NCBI RefSeq assembly: GCF_046237625.1
Contig: NZ_CP143545.1
Location: 4,030,001 to 4,094,000, forward strand
Direction: 5' to 3'
Origin: Paraperibacillus esterisolvens
GTDB lineage: Bacteria > Bacillota > Bacilli > Bacillales > DSM-1321
DNA length: 64,000 nt
The translations under genes and the position numbers were made by a program. Below are positions 51,801-59,941 of the stretch, piece by piece; position 1 is the first letter of the stretch; each line of letters begins with the position of its first letter. The notes below the pieces were generated by a model that saw only the letters and a program-made list of their open reading frames with translations, had not been told where the DNA came from and did not search any database.

Positions 51801-52102
51801 ACACCGCCCCCGCCGCCGTAAATTCGTATGTGGGAGGCACCTCTTTCCTTCAAAAGATCATACATATATTTAAAATATTCCACATGGCCGCCCTGATATG
51901 ATGAAATGGCAATGCCCTGTACATCCTCCTGGATGGCTGCGTTCACTACTTCCTCCACCGAACGGTTATGGCCAAGATGGATGACCTCGGCGCCGCTTCC
52001 CTGCAGAATGCGCCTCATGATATTAATAGAAGCATCATGGCCGTCAAATAAGCTTGATGCGGTCACGAATCTGATATGATTCTTTGGCTGATACCCTTCC
52101 AT
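48845..52102 (-). CDS. icmF: Fused isobutyryl-CoA mutase IcmF
   Basis: Adenosylcobalamin enzyme interconverting isobutyryl-CoA and n-butyryl-CoA (family members also act on isovaleryl/pivalyl-CoA). About 1085 residues: B12-binding domain first (about 8-140, with the lower-ligand motif SSLFDGHDASIN), then a MeaB-like G-protein chaperone (about 190-440, P-loop GITGTGGAGKSS near 204-215, KFERKGSEDA), then the mutase barrel (about 550-1085) with PYTAGVFPFKREGEDP, the Phe-type active-site loop that separates IcmF from methylmalonyl-CoA mutase. ATG 52102 overlaps the regulator stop (TAATG). Last gene of the acyl-CoA operon. Confidence 0.95.
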   Translation of the reverse strand: MEGYQPKNHIRFVTASSLFDGHDASINIMRRILQGSGAEVIHLGHNRSVEEVVNAAIQEDVQGIAISSYQGGHVEYFKYMYDLLKERGASHIRIYGGGGGVIIPKEIKELHDYGIAWIFSPEDGRKYGLQGMIDIMIKECDFATASPDLLGQLDQLKKGDHKTIAGFITLAENRVSVKDEAAAAVEKVLDEVKQQGGDVPILGITGTGGAGKSSLTDELIRRFLNEIPDKRIAILSIDPTKRKTGGALLGDRIRMNAIFSPRVYMRSLATRESGSEISLALKDALSVVKAGGFDLIIVETSGIGQGDAGITEVTDLSMYVMTSEFGAPSQLEKIDMIDFADLIVINKFERKGSEDAKRQVQKQFQRSRMLFDEETGAMPVYGTIASQFNDPGTNALFAALVEKINEKAGLNWTTSFSKDADVVKQNVIIPNDRRYYLREISETVRNYHTKAKKQEEAARRLFQLEGAVSAVQEKELPAEIVSSLEALKEEAYQSLSEESRNIIGGWEAFKAKYAADRFVTKIRDKEIVTTLKVKSLSGLDIPKVALPQFKDYGEILRWVYRENAPGFFPYTAGVFPFKREGEDPKRQFAGEGSPERTNRRFHYLSKDDAAKRLSTAFDSVTLYGEDPDYRPDIYGKVGESGVSICTLEDMKKLYAGFDLCHPSTSVSMTINGPAPIILAMYLNTAIQQQLEKKEAELGRALTAEEYGMVSEATFQSVRGTVQADILKEDQGQNTCIFSTEFALRLMGDVQEYFIDKKVRNYYSVSISGYHIAEAGANPISQLAFTLANGFTYVEYYLSRGMSINDFAPNLSFFFSNGLDPEYTVLGRVARRIWAAVMRDKYGANERSQKLKYHIQTSGRSLHAQEIDFNDIRTTLQALMALQDNCNSLHTNAYDEAITTPTEDSVRRAMAIQMIITKEHGLSKNENPLQGSFIIEELTDLVEEAVLQEFDRIDDRGGVLGAMETQYQRGKIQDESMYYEMKKHSGELPIIGVNTYLNPNPPSDEDLNSMELARASAEEKEQQINNLKKFQQEHASEADAALARLQKAAYSGSNIFAELMETVKSASLGQITNALYEVGGQYRRNM

Positions 52103-52737
52103 TACGTCAATCTCTCCCCTCTTCTGCACAATCCATGAAAAAGCAGATTTGTCTGGTGGTCCACATACTCTTCAAGTGTGAACATTTTTTTCAATGCCCA
52201 TCTCCTGAAGCTCCACATCTGGCCCTGGACAAAAATATTGTGGGCAATCATTTTGACTTCTGGCTCCGTCAGGCGGAGTTCCCCTTTTTCCACACAGTGA
52301 TGGACCATTTCTTCGAACATGGCGACCATTTCGATTTCCTTTTGAAGGACATATGGCAGTGCGTCCTTCGTCAGCGATTTGACTTCCTGATACATGACCA
52401 GGACCTCATCCTGCATGTCATCCATCACCTTGAAAAAGTTATAGATGCCAAGCTTCAACGATTCCAGGGTTCCCACCTTTGTATCGAGCCCCTGCTGCAG
52501 GCGGTCCCGTACCTCCTCATAAATATGGTCGCAGACGAGATACAGCACATCTTCCTTTGTCCTTATATATTCATAGAGAGTACCGATGCTGAATCCGGCT
52601 GCCTTGGCTATTTCCCTAGTGGTTGTACGGTGAAAACCCTTCTCCTTAAAAAGAGTTACGGCACCCTTGATCATTTCATTCCTTCTTTTTAAGATCAGCC
52701 GCTCATCCTTGACTGTGGCGTGAATGTCCCTTTTCAT
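52102..52737 (-). CDS. TetR/AcrR regulator of the acyl-CoA operon
   Basis: About 211 residues from ATG 52737, six bases after GGGAGG. N-terminal helix-turn-helix (about 12-60) TTTREIAKAAGFSIGTLYEYIRTKEDVLY (core IAKAAGFSIGTLYEYI), and an all-helical ligand domain likely to bind acyl-CoA. Embedded between an acyl-CoA dehydrogenase and icmF, so likely autoregulatory. It resembles the FadR/YsiA type; FadR-like boxes occur at 59819 and, weaker, at 57278. Confidence 0.9.
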   Translation of the reverse strand: MKRDIHATVKDERLILKRRNEMIKGAVTLFKEKGFHRTTTREIAKAAGFSIGTLYEYIRTKEDVLYLVCDHIYEEVRDRLQQGLDTKVGTLESLKLGIYNFFKVMDDMQDEVLVMYQEVKSLTKDALPYVLQKEIEMVAMFEEMVHHCVEKGELRLTEPEVKMIAHNIFVQGQMWSFRRWALKKMFTLEEYVDHQTNLLFHGLCRRGERLT

Positions 52738-52806
52738 CGTCACCCTCCCGCCTTCTCTCTTATTCGAAAAAGGGAAAAAGGCACGTGTGCCCCCCTCTCC
52801 CGGCAT

Positions 52807-53949
52807 TCAGTCCTTGGTGATCATTCTTGAGATGACCAGCTTCTGAATTTCCTGTGTTCCTTCATAAATCTGGGTGATCTTCGCATCCCGCATATAACGC
52901 TCTACAGGATAATCCTTCGTGTATCCATAGCCGCCGAATACCTGGACTGCCTCTGTTGTCACCTTCATAGCCGTATCGCCGGCAAACAGTTTAGACATTG
53001 CAGATTCCTTTCCATATGGCAGGCCTTCGGACTCAAGCCATGCAGCCTGGTAGGTCAACAGGCGTGAGGCTTCGATCTGCGTGGCCATATCGGCAAGCTT
53101 GAAGCCGATTCCCTGCTGGGCTGCAATCGGCTTGCCAAACTGCTGGCGTTCTTTTGCATAAGCTACGGATGCATCGAGCGCTCCCTGAGCGATACCGACG
53201 GCCTGGGCAGCAATTCCGTTCCGGCCGCCGTCAAGAGTCATCATCGCGACCTTAAAGCCTTCTCCCTCTTTACCGAGCATGTTTTCTTTTGGCACACGGC
53301 ATTCTTCAAAGATGATTTCAGTCGTTGGTGATGAGCGGATCCCCAGTTTCTTTTCCTTTTTGCCGACGCTGAAGCCTTCGAATCCGCTTTCAACGATGAA
53401 TGCGCTCGTTCCCTTTTGCCTGGATGACGGATCAGTCAAAGCAAACACCACATAAATATCGGCAATGCCGCCGTTGGTAATGAAAATCTTGGAGCCGTTC
53501 AATACATAATGATCTCCATCAAGCCTTGCCGTGGTCCTCATTCCCCCGGCATCTGAACCGGAGCCCGGTTCTGTAAGGCCGTATGCTCCAATTTTTGTAC
53601 CTTCTGCAAGCGGGCGCAGGTATTTCTGCTTTTGCTCCTCAGAGCCAAATTTGTAAATGGGCCAGCCCGCAAGCGAGGTGTGGGCAGACAGGGTTACGCC
53701 TGTGGATGCACAAACCCGGGAAAGCTCCTCAACTGCGATGCAGTAAGCAAGATAGTCACTGCCGATTCCACCGTACTCTTCCGGCCACGGAATGCCTGTC
53801 AGGCCAAGGCCTGCCATCTTGTCAAAGATTTCCCGGTCAAACCTTTCTTCTTCATCGCGTTCGGCAGCTGTCGGAGCCACCTCTTTCTGAGCGAAATCAC
53901 GTACCATTTTGCGGATCATTTCATGTTCTTCTGTTAATTTAAATTGCAT
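52807..53949 (-). CDS. Acyl-CoA dehydrogenase (first of two)
   Basis: 380 residues, FAD enzyme of fatty-acid oxidation. Signatures: YGLTEPGSGSDAGGMRTTA, the ETF/FAD region QVFGGYGYTKDYPVERYMRD, and the catalytic Glu in ITQIYEGTQEIQ. Length is typical for short/branched-chain enzymes. Located upstream of the TetR gene and downstream of the second paralogue. Confidence 0.94.
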   Translation of the reverse strand: MQFKLTEEHEMIRKMVRDFAQKEVAPTAAERDEEERFDREIFDKMAGLGLTGIPWPEEYGGIGSDYLAYCIAVEELSRVCASTGVTLSAHTSLAGWPIYKFGSEEQKQKYLRPLAEGTKIGAYGLTEPGSGSDAGGMRTTARLDGDHYVLNGSKIFITNGGIADIYVVFALTDPSSRQKGTSAFIVESGFEGFSVGKKEKKLGIRSSPTTEIIFEECRVPKENMLGKEGEGFKVAMMTLDGGRNGIAAQAVGIAQGALDASVAYAKERQQFGKPIAAQQGIGFKLADMATQIEASRLLTYQAAWLESEGLPYGKESAMSKLFAGDTAMKVTTEAVQVFGGYGYTKDYPVERYMRDAKITQIYEGTQEIQKLVISRMITKD

Positions 53950-53983
53950 GATTATTCCTCCAGGCTATTTAATCTGATGTGGT

Positions 53984-55114
53984 TTAAAGCTCTTTTCCGA
54001 TGACCATTCTCTGTATTTCGCTTGTACCTTCATAAATTTCTGTGATCTTTGCATCCCGGAAGTAACGCTCAACAGGATACTCTTCTGTATATCCATAGCC
54101 TCCATATACCTGGACTGCTTCGATGGCTGTATCGACTGCCGTCTTTGATGCAAACAGCTTTGCCATGGAAGCCTCCTTGCGGCATGGAATGCCTTTTGAC
54201 CGAAGATGGGCCGCCCGGTAAAGGAGCATTTTAGATGCCTCTATATTCGTCGCCATTTCAGCAAGCTTAAAAGCCACACCCTGCTGGGCGGCAATCGGCC
54301 GGCCGAACTGCTCGCGCTCCTTTGCATAGGAGACGGCATGCCCGAAGGCACCCTCGGCAATACCTAGTGCCTGTGCGGCTATCCCGATCCTGCCTGCCTC
54401 TAGATTGGCCAGGGCCACCTTCATGCCCTCGTCTTCCTCGCCGAGGAGCTGATCTTTGCTTATTTTCATATCTTCAAAGGTCAGTGAAACCGTCCTGGAT
54501 CCATGAAGCCCCATCTTGTGCTCATCCTTCCCGATGATTAAACCGGGAGTGCCTTTTTCCACAATAAAGGCCGAAATACCCTTCGTCCCTTTTTCCGGAC
54601 TTGTGGAAGCAAAGGTGATATAGGTATCCGCTTCTCCTCCATTTGTAATGAAGATCTTGGAGCCGTTCAGGATGTATGAATCGCCATCCCGCGCGGCGCG
54701 CGTCTTCAAGCTTCCGGCATCAGATCCTGCCGATGGCTCGGTCAGGGCAAAGGCGCCCAGGAATTCACCAGAGGCAAGCCTGGGGATATATGTTTGTTTT
54801 TGTTCATCTGTACCGAAGTACAGGATGGGGTTCGTCCCGACCGATGTATGGACGGAGAGGATGACGCCTACTGTTGCACTTACTCTGGATAATTCATGAA
54901 CGGCAATGATATAAGAAATATAATCCATTTCTGCCCCGCCATATTCTTCAGGGATGGGAATCCCCATCAGCCCGAGTCCTCCCATCTTCCGGATGATTTC
55001 ACCCGGGAATTCTCCCTGCTCCATCTTCGGGATGAATGGCTCAATCTCGGTGCGGGCAAAGTCCCGGACCATTTTCCGCATCATTTCCTGTTCTTCCGTA
55101 AATCTAAAATTCAT
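53984..55114 (-). CDS. Acyl-CoA dehydrogenase (second of two)
   Basis: 376 residues, same architecture: FALTEPSAGSDAGSLKT, QVYGGYGYTEEYPVERYFRD, catalytic Glu in ITEIYEGTSEIQRMVIG. About half the residues match its neighbour by eye, so the pair is an old tandem duplication with probably different chain specificity. Thirty-four bases separate the genes. Confidence 0.94.
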   Translation of the reverse strand: MNFRFTEEQEMMRKMVRDFARTEIEPFIPKMEQGEFPGEIIRKMGGLGLMGIPIPEEYGGAEMDYISYIIAVHELSRVSATVGVILSVHTSVGTNPILYFGTDEQKQTYIPRLASGEFLGAFALTEPSAGSDAGSLKTRAARDGDSYILNGSKIFITNGGEADTYITFASTSPEKGTKGISAFIVEKGTPGLIIGKDEHKMGLHGSRTVSLTFEDMKISKDQLLGEEDEGMKVALANLEAGRIGIAAQALGIAEGAFGHAVSYAKEREQFGRPIAAQQGVAFKLAEMATNIEASKMLLYRAAHLRSKGIPCRKEASMAKLFASKTAVDTAIEAVQVYGGYGYTEEYPVERYFRDAKITEIYEGTSEIQRMVIGKEL

Positions 55115-55149
55115 CGATGCTCCTCCTGGAGTTCATTTTTGCTGTCTGC

Positions 55150-56001
55150 TCAGCTGTAGCTGTAAAAGCCCCTGCCTGATTTGCGGCCAAGCCAGCCGGC
55201 TTTCACATATTTCCTCAGCAGAGGGCATGGACGGTACTTATCATCACCAAAGCCGTCATGGAGTGTCTCCATGATATAGAGGCAGGTATCGAGGCCAATG
55301 AAGTCAGCAAGTGTAAGCGGACCCATTGGATGATTCATCCCGAGCTTCATCACCTCATCAATCGCTTCCTTGGAGGCCACCCCTTCAAACAGGGTATAGA
55401 TGGCTTCGTTGATCATCGGCATCAAAATCCGGTTTGAGACAAAGCCCGGGAAATCATTCACCTCCACCGGAACCTTTCCGAGCTTCCTGGCCATATCCTC
55501 GACAGCCGCGTATACTTCCTCTGCAGTCGCAAGCCCCTTGATAATTTCCACAAGCTTCATTACAGGCACAGGGTTCATGAAATGCATGCCGATTACCTTT
55601 TCGGGCCGTGCTGTCGCAGCCGCTATCTCCGTAATGGGGAGGGATGAAGTGTTGGTTGCAAGGATGGAATGCCGAGAGCAAATTCTATCAAGCTCTGAAA
55701 AAAGCTCGGTCTTGATTTTCATATTCTCCACAGCCGCTTCTATTACGATGTCAGCACGTCCTGCGTTATCAAGCGAAGTCGAGCGTTCGATCCTGTTCAG
55801 CGCAGCTTCCATCTCTTCGGAAGAAAGTTTGCCTTTTGAAACCTGCCGTTCCATATTTTTAGAAATGGATGCAAAGCCGCGCTCCACAAACTCCTCTTTG
55901 AGATCATGCAGCAGGACGTCATAGCCGCCGGCTGCACATACGTGGGCAATCCCGGATCCCATCTGGCCTGCCCCGATCACCATTACTGTTTTAATTTCCA
56001 A
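55150..56001 (-). CDS. 3-hydroxybutyryl-CoA dehydrogenase
   Basis: 283 residues. NAD site VMVIGAGQMGSGIAHVCA, catalytic His/Glu region GMHFMNPVPVMKLVEII and NDFPGFVSNRILMPMINEAI, C-terminal domain GPLTLADFIGLDTCLYI. Oxidises 3-hydroxyacyl-CoA to 3-ketoacyl-CoA; counterpart of B. subtilis MmgB. Between thiolase and dehydrogenases in one operon. Confidence 0.95.
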   Translation of the reverse strand: MEIKTVMVIGAGQMGSGIAHVCAAGGYDVLLHDLKEEFVERGFASISKNMERQVSKGKLSSEEMEAALNRIERSTSLDNAGRADIVIEAAVENMKIKTELFSELDRICSRHSILATNTSSLPITEIAAATARPEKVIGMHFMNPVPVMKLVEIIKGLATAEEVYAAVEDMARKLGKVPVEVNDFPGFVSNRILMPMINEAIYTLFEGVASKEAIDEVMKLGMNHPMGPLTLADFIGLDTCLYIMETLHDGFGDDKYRPCPLLRKYVKAGWLGRKSGRGFYSYS

Positions 56002-56036
56002 TTTGGTTTCCTCCTCGTCTTCGCGGCCCGCCTGTC

Positions 56037-57224
56037 TTATTTCCCCGGTACTTCAACCATGATGGCATCACCCTGACCGCTGCCTGAACAGATGGCTGCC
56101 ACGCCGATTCCGCCTCCGCGGCGCTTCAGCTCATTGATGAGCGTGATGATGACCCTGCCGCCGCTTGCCCCGATTGGATGGCCCAGAGCGACCGCTCCTC
56201 CGTTCACGTTCACCTTCTCATGATCAAGACCGGCAATTTTGCTGCTGGCGAGGGAAACCGCTGCAAATGCTTCGTTTATTTCAAACAGATCAATTTCATC
56301 TGCCGATTTCTTCGTTTTCTTCAAAATTTCATTGATGACCAATCCTGGAGTTTTCGGGAAATCCTTCGCCTCGACCGCAACCTCTGCGTGGCCGATGATG
56401 TACGCAAGCGGTGTTTTACCCTCCTGACGGCAGCGGTCCTCGCTCATCAGTACAAGTGCTGCCGCTCCGTCATTAACGCCAGGGGCATTTCCTGCAGTGA
56501 TCGTCCCATCCGCCCCAAAGGCCGGCTTCAGCTTAGTGAGTGCCTCGATTGTAGAATCCTTCCTGGGAGACTCATCCTTTGATACGATGATCGGCCCGCC
56601 TTTACGCTGCGGCACTTCCACCGGAAGAATTTCTTCATCAAAAAGTCCATTTTCCATCGCATGGATGGCACGCTGATGGCTTCTTAGCGCCCACTTATCC
56701 TGATCCTCGCGTGAGATCTCAAGATCAACAGCCGTGCTGTTCCCGTACGTTCCCATATGTGCACCTGTAAAACTGCAGCTCAGGCCGTCGTGGATCATCA
56801 GGTCCTTCATCGGCGCATCGCCCATCCGGAGTCCCCATCTGGCTTTTGGAATGAAATAAGGAGCATTGCTCATGGATTCCATCCCTCCTGCCACGATCAC
56901 TTCTTCATCGCCCGAGCGGATGATCTGGTCAGCCAATGTTACACTCCTCATCCCTGAGGCACAGACCTTGTTGATGGTTTCCGTTTTAATGCTCCAGTCA
57001 AGCCCTGCATGCCGTGCAGCCTGGCGCGAAGGCACCTGGCCCTGACCTCCCTGGAGAACAGTCCCCATTATGACCTCATCCACACCATCCGGTGAGATGC
57101 CTGCCCTCTCGATTGCTTCCTTAATAACCTTCCCGCCAAGCTCTGAAGCTGTAAATGTGCTGAGGCCGCCGCCGAATTTACCAAATGGAGTTCTCACTCC
57201 GCTCACGATCACTGTTCTGCCCAT
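56037..57224 (-). CDS. Acetyl-CoA C-acetyltransferase (thiolase)
   Basis: 395 residues; first gene of the operon. Active-site Cys in NKVCASGMRSVTLA near residue 88, His in GGAVALGHPIGASGGR near 350, and the second Cys in AAICSGSGQGDA. Splits acetoacetyl-CoA to two acetyl-CoA, or runs in reverse. Counterpart of MmgA. Confidence 0.96.
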   Translation of the reverse strand: MGRTVIVSGVRTPFGKFGGGLSTFTASELGGKVIKEAIERAGISPDGVDEVIMGTVLQGGQGQVPSRQAARHAGLDWSIKTETINKVCASGMRSVTLADQIIRSGDEEVIVAGGMESMSNAPYFIPKARWGLRMGDAPMKDLMIHDGLSCSFTGAHMGTYGNSTAVDLEISREDQDKWALRSHQRAIHAMENGLFDEEILPVEVPQRKGGPIIVSKDESPRKDSTIEALTKLKPAFGADGTITAGNAPGVNDGAAALVLMSEDRCRQEGKTPLAYIIGHAEVAVEAKDFPKTPGLVINEILKKTKKSADEIDLFEINEAFAAVSLASSKIAGLDHEKVNVNGGAVALGHPIGASGGRVIITLINELKRRGGGIGVAAICSGSGQGDAIMVEVPGK

Positions 57225-57277
57225 CTGTGTTCCTCCTCTAATTTCGGTATCGCCTTTTTTGCCGGCCTCTGCAGGGG

Positions 57278-57295
57278 TGACTGAACGCTCGCTCG
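57278..57295. promoter_or_regulatory. Degenerate FadR-like box upstream of the thiolase operon
   Basis: TGACTGAACGCTCGCTCG matches the minus-strand reading of the etfD operator in 14 of 18 positions. It lies downstream of the probable promoter, a position suited to repression. Confidence 0.45.
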
Positions 57296-57310
57296 GATTC
57301 AGGCCGCATA

Positions 57311-57324
57311 TGAAAGCGCTTTAT
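57311..57324. promoter_or_regulatory. cre-like site
   Basis: TGAAAGCGCTTTAT agrees with TGWAANCGNTNWCA except for the last two bases. It lies next to the -10 of the thiolase operon, so CcpA repression by glucose is plausible. Confidence 0.5.
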
Positions 57325-57328
57325 TTAT

Positions 57329-57356
57329 ATCTTAACTGATTTAGCTGTATATTCAA
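57329..57356 (-). promoter_or_regulatory. Probable promoter of the thiolase operon
   Basis: Minus-strand TTGAAT (57351-57356), 16 bases, TAAGAT (57329-57334). Moderate quality. Confidence 0.45.
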
Positions 57357-57400
57357 AATACTTTATAACCCGTTCTTTTGTTCCTCTCAGTTTTTATCCA

Positions 57401-57450
57401 AAAGAAAAGCCGCCTGGCAAAATGGTTACTATCATTTTTCAGGCAGCTTC
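57401..57450 (-). terminator. Terminator of etfD
   Basis: Outer stem GCCGCCTG / CAGGCAGC (one G-T) with an inner stem AAAATG / CATTTT, then TTTTCTTTT on the minus strand. It is about 190 bases after the stop, beyond the repeat. Confidence 0.8.
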
Positions 57451-57504
57451 AATACTCCAGGCTGTTTCCGCATATATTATAGCTTTTGAACAAGAGATTG
57501 GTTC

Positions 57505-57558
57505 TCTGCTGCAGGCACTCACTTTACACGGGCGTCCCGCACCTTCCGCTTCAATCCG
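57505..57558 (-). repeat. Dispersed repeat copy 4, internally deleted
   Basis: Shares TCCCGCACCTTCCGCT and CTGCTGCAGGC with copy 1 but lacks the GTGAGACCCC hairpin region. In the etfD 3' UTR. Confidence 0.6.
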
Positions 57559-57638
57559 CTTGCTTAATGATTTGAATTCTTCACAGATTATTACTAACAA
57601 AAATCTTTAAGAAAAGAGCTTTACTTAAAAACCATAGA

Positions 57639-59747
57639 TTAAGCCACGGTTGCGGCTTCACCGATTATTGATTTTTCAAGCAGTTCGGCAACGTCATAGG
57701 TTTTGACGTCATCTTCCGCTTCCTTTGCTTTTGTTCCATCGGTGATCATGGTGAGGCAGTACGGACAGCCTGAGCTTATAACGGATGGATTTACCGCAAG
57801 CGCCTGCTCCGTGCGTGAAACGTTGATGCGGTGTCCGGTTTCTTCTTCCATCCACATCAGGCCGCCTCCCGCTCCGCAGCACATGCCGTTTTCGCGGTTC
57901 CGCTCCATCTCCACAAGCTTGACTCCAGGAATGGCACGGAGGATATTCCGCGGTGCATCATACACCTCATTGTATCTGCCAAGATAGCAGGAATCATGGA
58001 AGGTGATGGTTTCATTGACTGGAAGTTTCGGCACAAGCCTTCCTTCTTCAACAAGCTTTGCAAGAAGTTCGGTATGATGATATACCTCTGCCTTCAGGCC
58101 AAAGTCAGGATACTCATTTTTGAAAATATTGTATGCATGGGGATCGATGGTGACAATCTTTGTGACTTCATTTTTCTCAAATTCTTCAATATTTTTAGCG
58201 GCCAGCTCCTGGAAGAGGAATTCGTTCCCCAGCCTTCTTGGAGTATCGCCGGAGTTCTTTTCCTTGTTGCCAAGAATTGCAAACTTAACGCCAGCTTCGT
58301 TCATCAGCTTAGCAAATGACAGGGCGATCTTCTGGCTGCGGTTATCATAAGATCCCATGGATCCCACCCAGAAAAGATATTCGAATTCCCCGCCTGCCTT
58401 CTTTACTTCTTTGACAGTCGGAATCTCAACATCATCGCGCACCCCGCGCCAGTCTTCACGCTCTTTGCGATTTAATCCCCATGGATTGCCCTGGCGTTCG
58501 ATATTGGTCATTGCCCTCTGTGCATCTGGATTCATTTTCCCTTCCGTCAGCACCAGATAGCGGCGCATATCAATAATCTTATCCACGTGCTCGTTCATGA
58601 CCGGACACTGATCTTCACAATTGCGGCATGTTGTGCATGCCCAGAGCTCTTCCTCTGTGATGACCTCCCCGACTAGTGCAGGGTTGTATTCCACTGCCGC
58701 TGCAGCTTCCTTCGCCCCCTGCCCGGCCGCGGCTAAGGCCAGCTGGTTTCCTTGTGTGTTCGCGAAAGCAAGTGTCGGCACCCACGGCTGAAGTGAGGTA
58801 ACGGCTGCTCCCTTGTTGGTCAGGTGATCGCGCATCTTGAGAATGATATCCATCGGGGAAAGCATTTTACCGGTTCCTGTTGCCGGACACATATTCGTAC
58901 AGCGCCCGCACTCCACACAGGCGTATAAATCAATAAGCTGGAGCTGGGTAAAGTCTTCGATTTTTCCCGCACCGAAGGTTTCCTGGGTTTCATCCTCGAA
59001 GTTCACGGCACGAAGCTTCCCAGGCGTCGTGGTCCGGTTAAAGTACGTATTGGCCGGTCCCGCGATCAAATGGGCGTGCTTTGACTGCGGCACATAAACA
59101 AGGAAGGACAAAAGGAATAATAGATGCACCCACCAGGAAATGTAGAACAGAGTGATGGCACCCGTCTTGCCGATCCAGGCGAAGGCACCGGCAAACAGTG
59201 AGGCAACCGGCTCGCTCCAGCCTGCCTCCTCCCCATGCCAGATAAGGGCCATTCCATTCCCGAGCAGGACAGAGAGCATTAAACCGCCGATAAACAGAAG
59301 AACAAGCCCTGACTTAAAGCCTCTCTTAAGACGGACGAGCTTTTCTACATAGCGTCTGTAAAAAGCCCAGACCACTGCCACAAGAATCATGAGGGTCACG
59401 ATTTCCTGGAAGAAGGTGAACCCTTTGTATAGAGGTCCAAGCGGCAGATGTGCGCCAGGAAAAAGGCCTTTAATGATGAAATCCAACGCTCCGAACTGGA
59501 CGAGGATGAAGCCGTAGAAAAACATAACATGGATGATTCCGCTTTTCTTATCCTTCAAAAGCTTTTTTTGTCCGAATACATTCACCCATACCTTTCGGAG
59601 GCGCTCCTTGACATCACTGTCGAACTCCTCTTTCTTCCCGAGCTTGATATAGGCAATCCTGGTCTTGATCAAATAGACAAAAAGGCTGACTGCGTAAGCG
59701 GTTACAATCAAGAAAGCAATAAGATTGACCCAAAGTAATATGTTCAA
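57639..59747 (-). CDS. Membrane iron-sulfur oxidoreductase, EtfD-like (YwjF)
   Basis: 702 residues. N-terminal membrane part with about six helices (about 1-235, NarI-like), then a ferredoxin-type module with CVECGRCTNMCP and CTTCRNCEDQCPVM (residues about 285 and 400), and two CCG-type domains at the C-terminus (DSCYLGRYN..., MCCGAGGGLMWMEE, SGCPYCLTMI). This layout matches proteins proposed as ETF:menaquinone oxidoreductases, which receive electrons from acyl-CoA dehydrogenases through ETF. TTG start with AAAGGAG. Its promoter is overlapped by a FadR-like operator. Counterpart of B. subtilis ywjF. Confidence 0.9.
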   Translation of the reverse strand: MNILLWVNLIAFLIVTAYAVSLFVYLIKTRIAYIKLGKKEEFDSDVKERLRKVWVNVFGQKKLLKDKKSGIIHVMFFYGFILVQFGALDFIIKGLFPGAHLPLGPLYKGFTFFQEIVTLMILVAVVWAFYRRYVEKLVRLKRGFKSGLVLLFIGGLMLSVLLGNGMALIWHGEEAGWSEPVASLFAGAFAWIGKTGAITLFYISWWVHLLFLLSFLVYVPQSKHAHLIAGPANTYFNRTTTPGKLRAVNFEDETQETFGAGKIEDFTQLQLIDLYACVECGRCTNMCPATGTGKMLSPMDIILKMRDHLTNKGAAVTSLQPWVPTLAFANTQGNQLALAAAGQGAKEAAAAVEYNPALVGEVITEEELWACTTCRNCEDQCPVMNEHVDKIIDMRRYLVLTEGKMNPDAQRAMTNIERQGNPWGLNRKEREDWRGVRDDVEIPTVKEVKKAGGEFEYLFWVGSMGSYDNRSQKIALSFAKLMNEAGVKFAILGNKEKNSGDTPRRLGNEFLFQELAAKNIEEFEKNEVTKIVTIDPHAYNIFKNEYPDFGLKAEVYHHTELLAKLVEEGRLVPKLPVNETITFHDSCYLGRYNEVYDAPRNILRAIPGVKLVEMERNRENGMCCGAGGGLMWMEEETGHRINVSRTEQALAVNPSVISSGCPYCLTMITDGTKAKEAEDDVKTYDVAELLEKSIIGEAATVA

Positions 59748-59809
59748 TGTTGTTTCTCCTTTCTCTGAGACGACAGAAGAGTTTAATTTTTCAGAAATAT
59801 CTTACCTCC

Positions 59810-59837
59810 ATTATATAATGAATGAGCATTCAGTCAA
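59810..59837 (-). promoter_or_regulatory. Sigma-A promoter of etfD
   Basis: Minus-strand TTGACT (59832-59837), 16-base spacer, consensus TATAAT (59810-59815). Confidence 0.75.
59819..59836. promoter_or_regulatory. FadR-type operator in the etfD promoter
   Basis: TGAATGAGCATTCAGTCA agrees with the B. subtilis FadR box TGAATGAMTANTCATTCA at 15 of 18 positions and contains the inner palindrome TGAATG-AG-CATTCA. It covers the -35 and spacer, so binding would block RNA polymerase. Confidence 0.75.
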
Positions 59838-59941
59838 CCATTTTCTATACATCATTCTCTCCTGTTCCTCTCCCCGCTGTCTCATAGTTTTCAACAAATG
59901 GAGCAGACTATGGACAAAGAAAGAAGAGGAGGAGAGCGTAC

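Larger units (their letters stand above)
57225..57638. other. Gap between the thiolase operon and etfD
   Basis: Contains, from left to right, a FadR-like box (57278-57295), a cre-like site (57311-57324), the likely thiolase promoter (57329-57356), the etfD terminator (57401-57450) and a shortened dispersed repeat (57505-57558). No gene seen. Confidence 0.7.
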
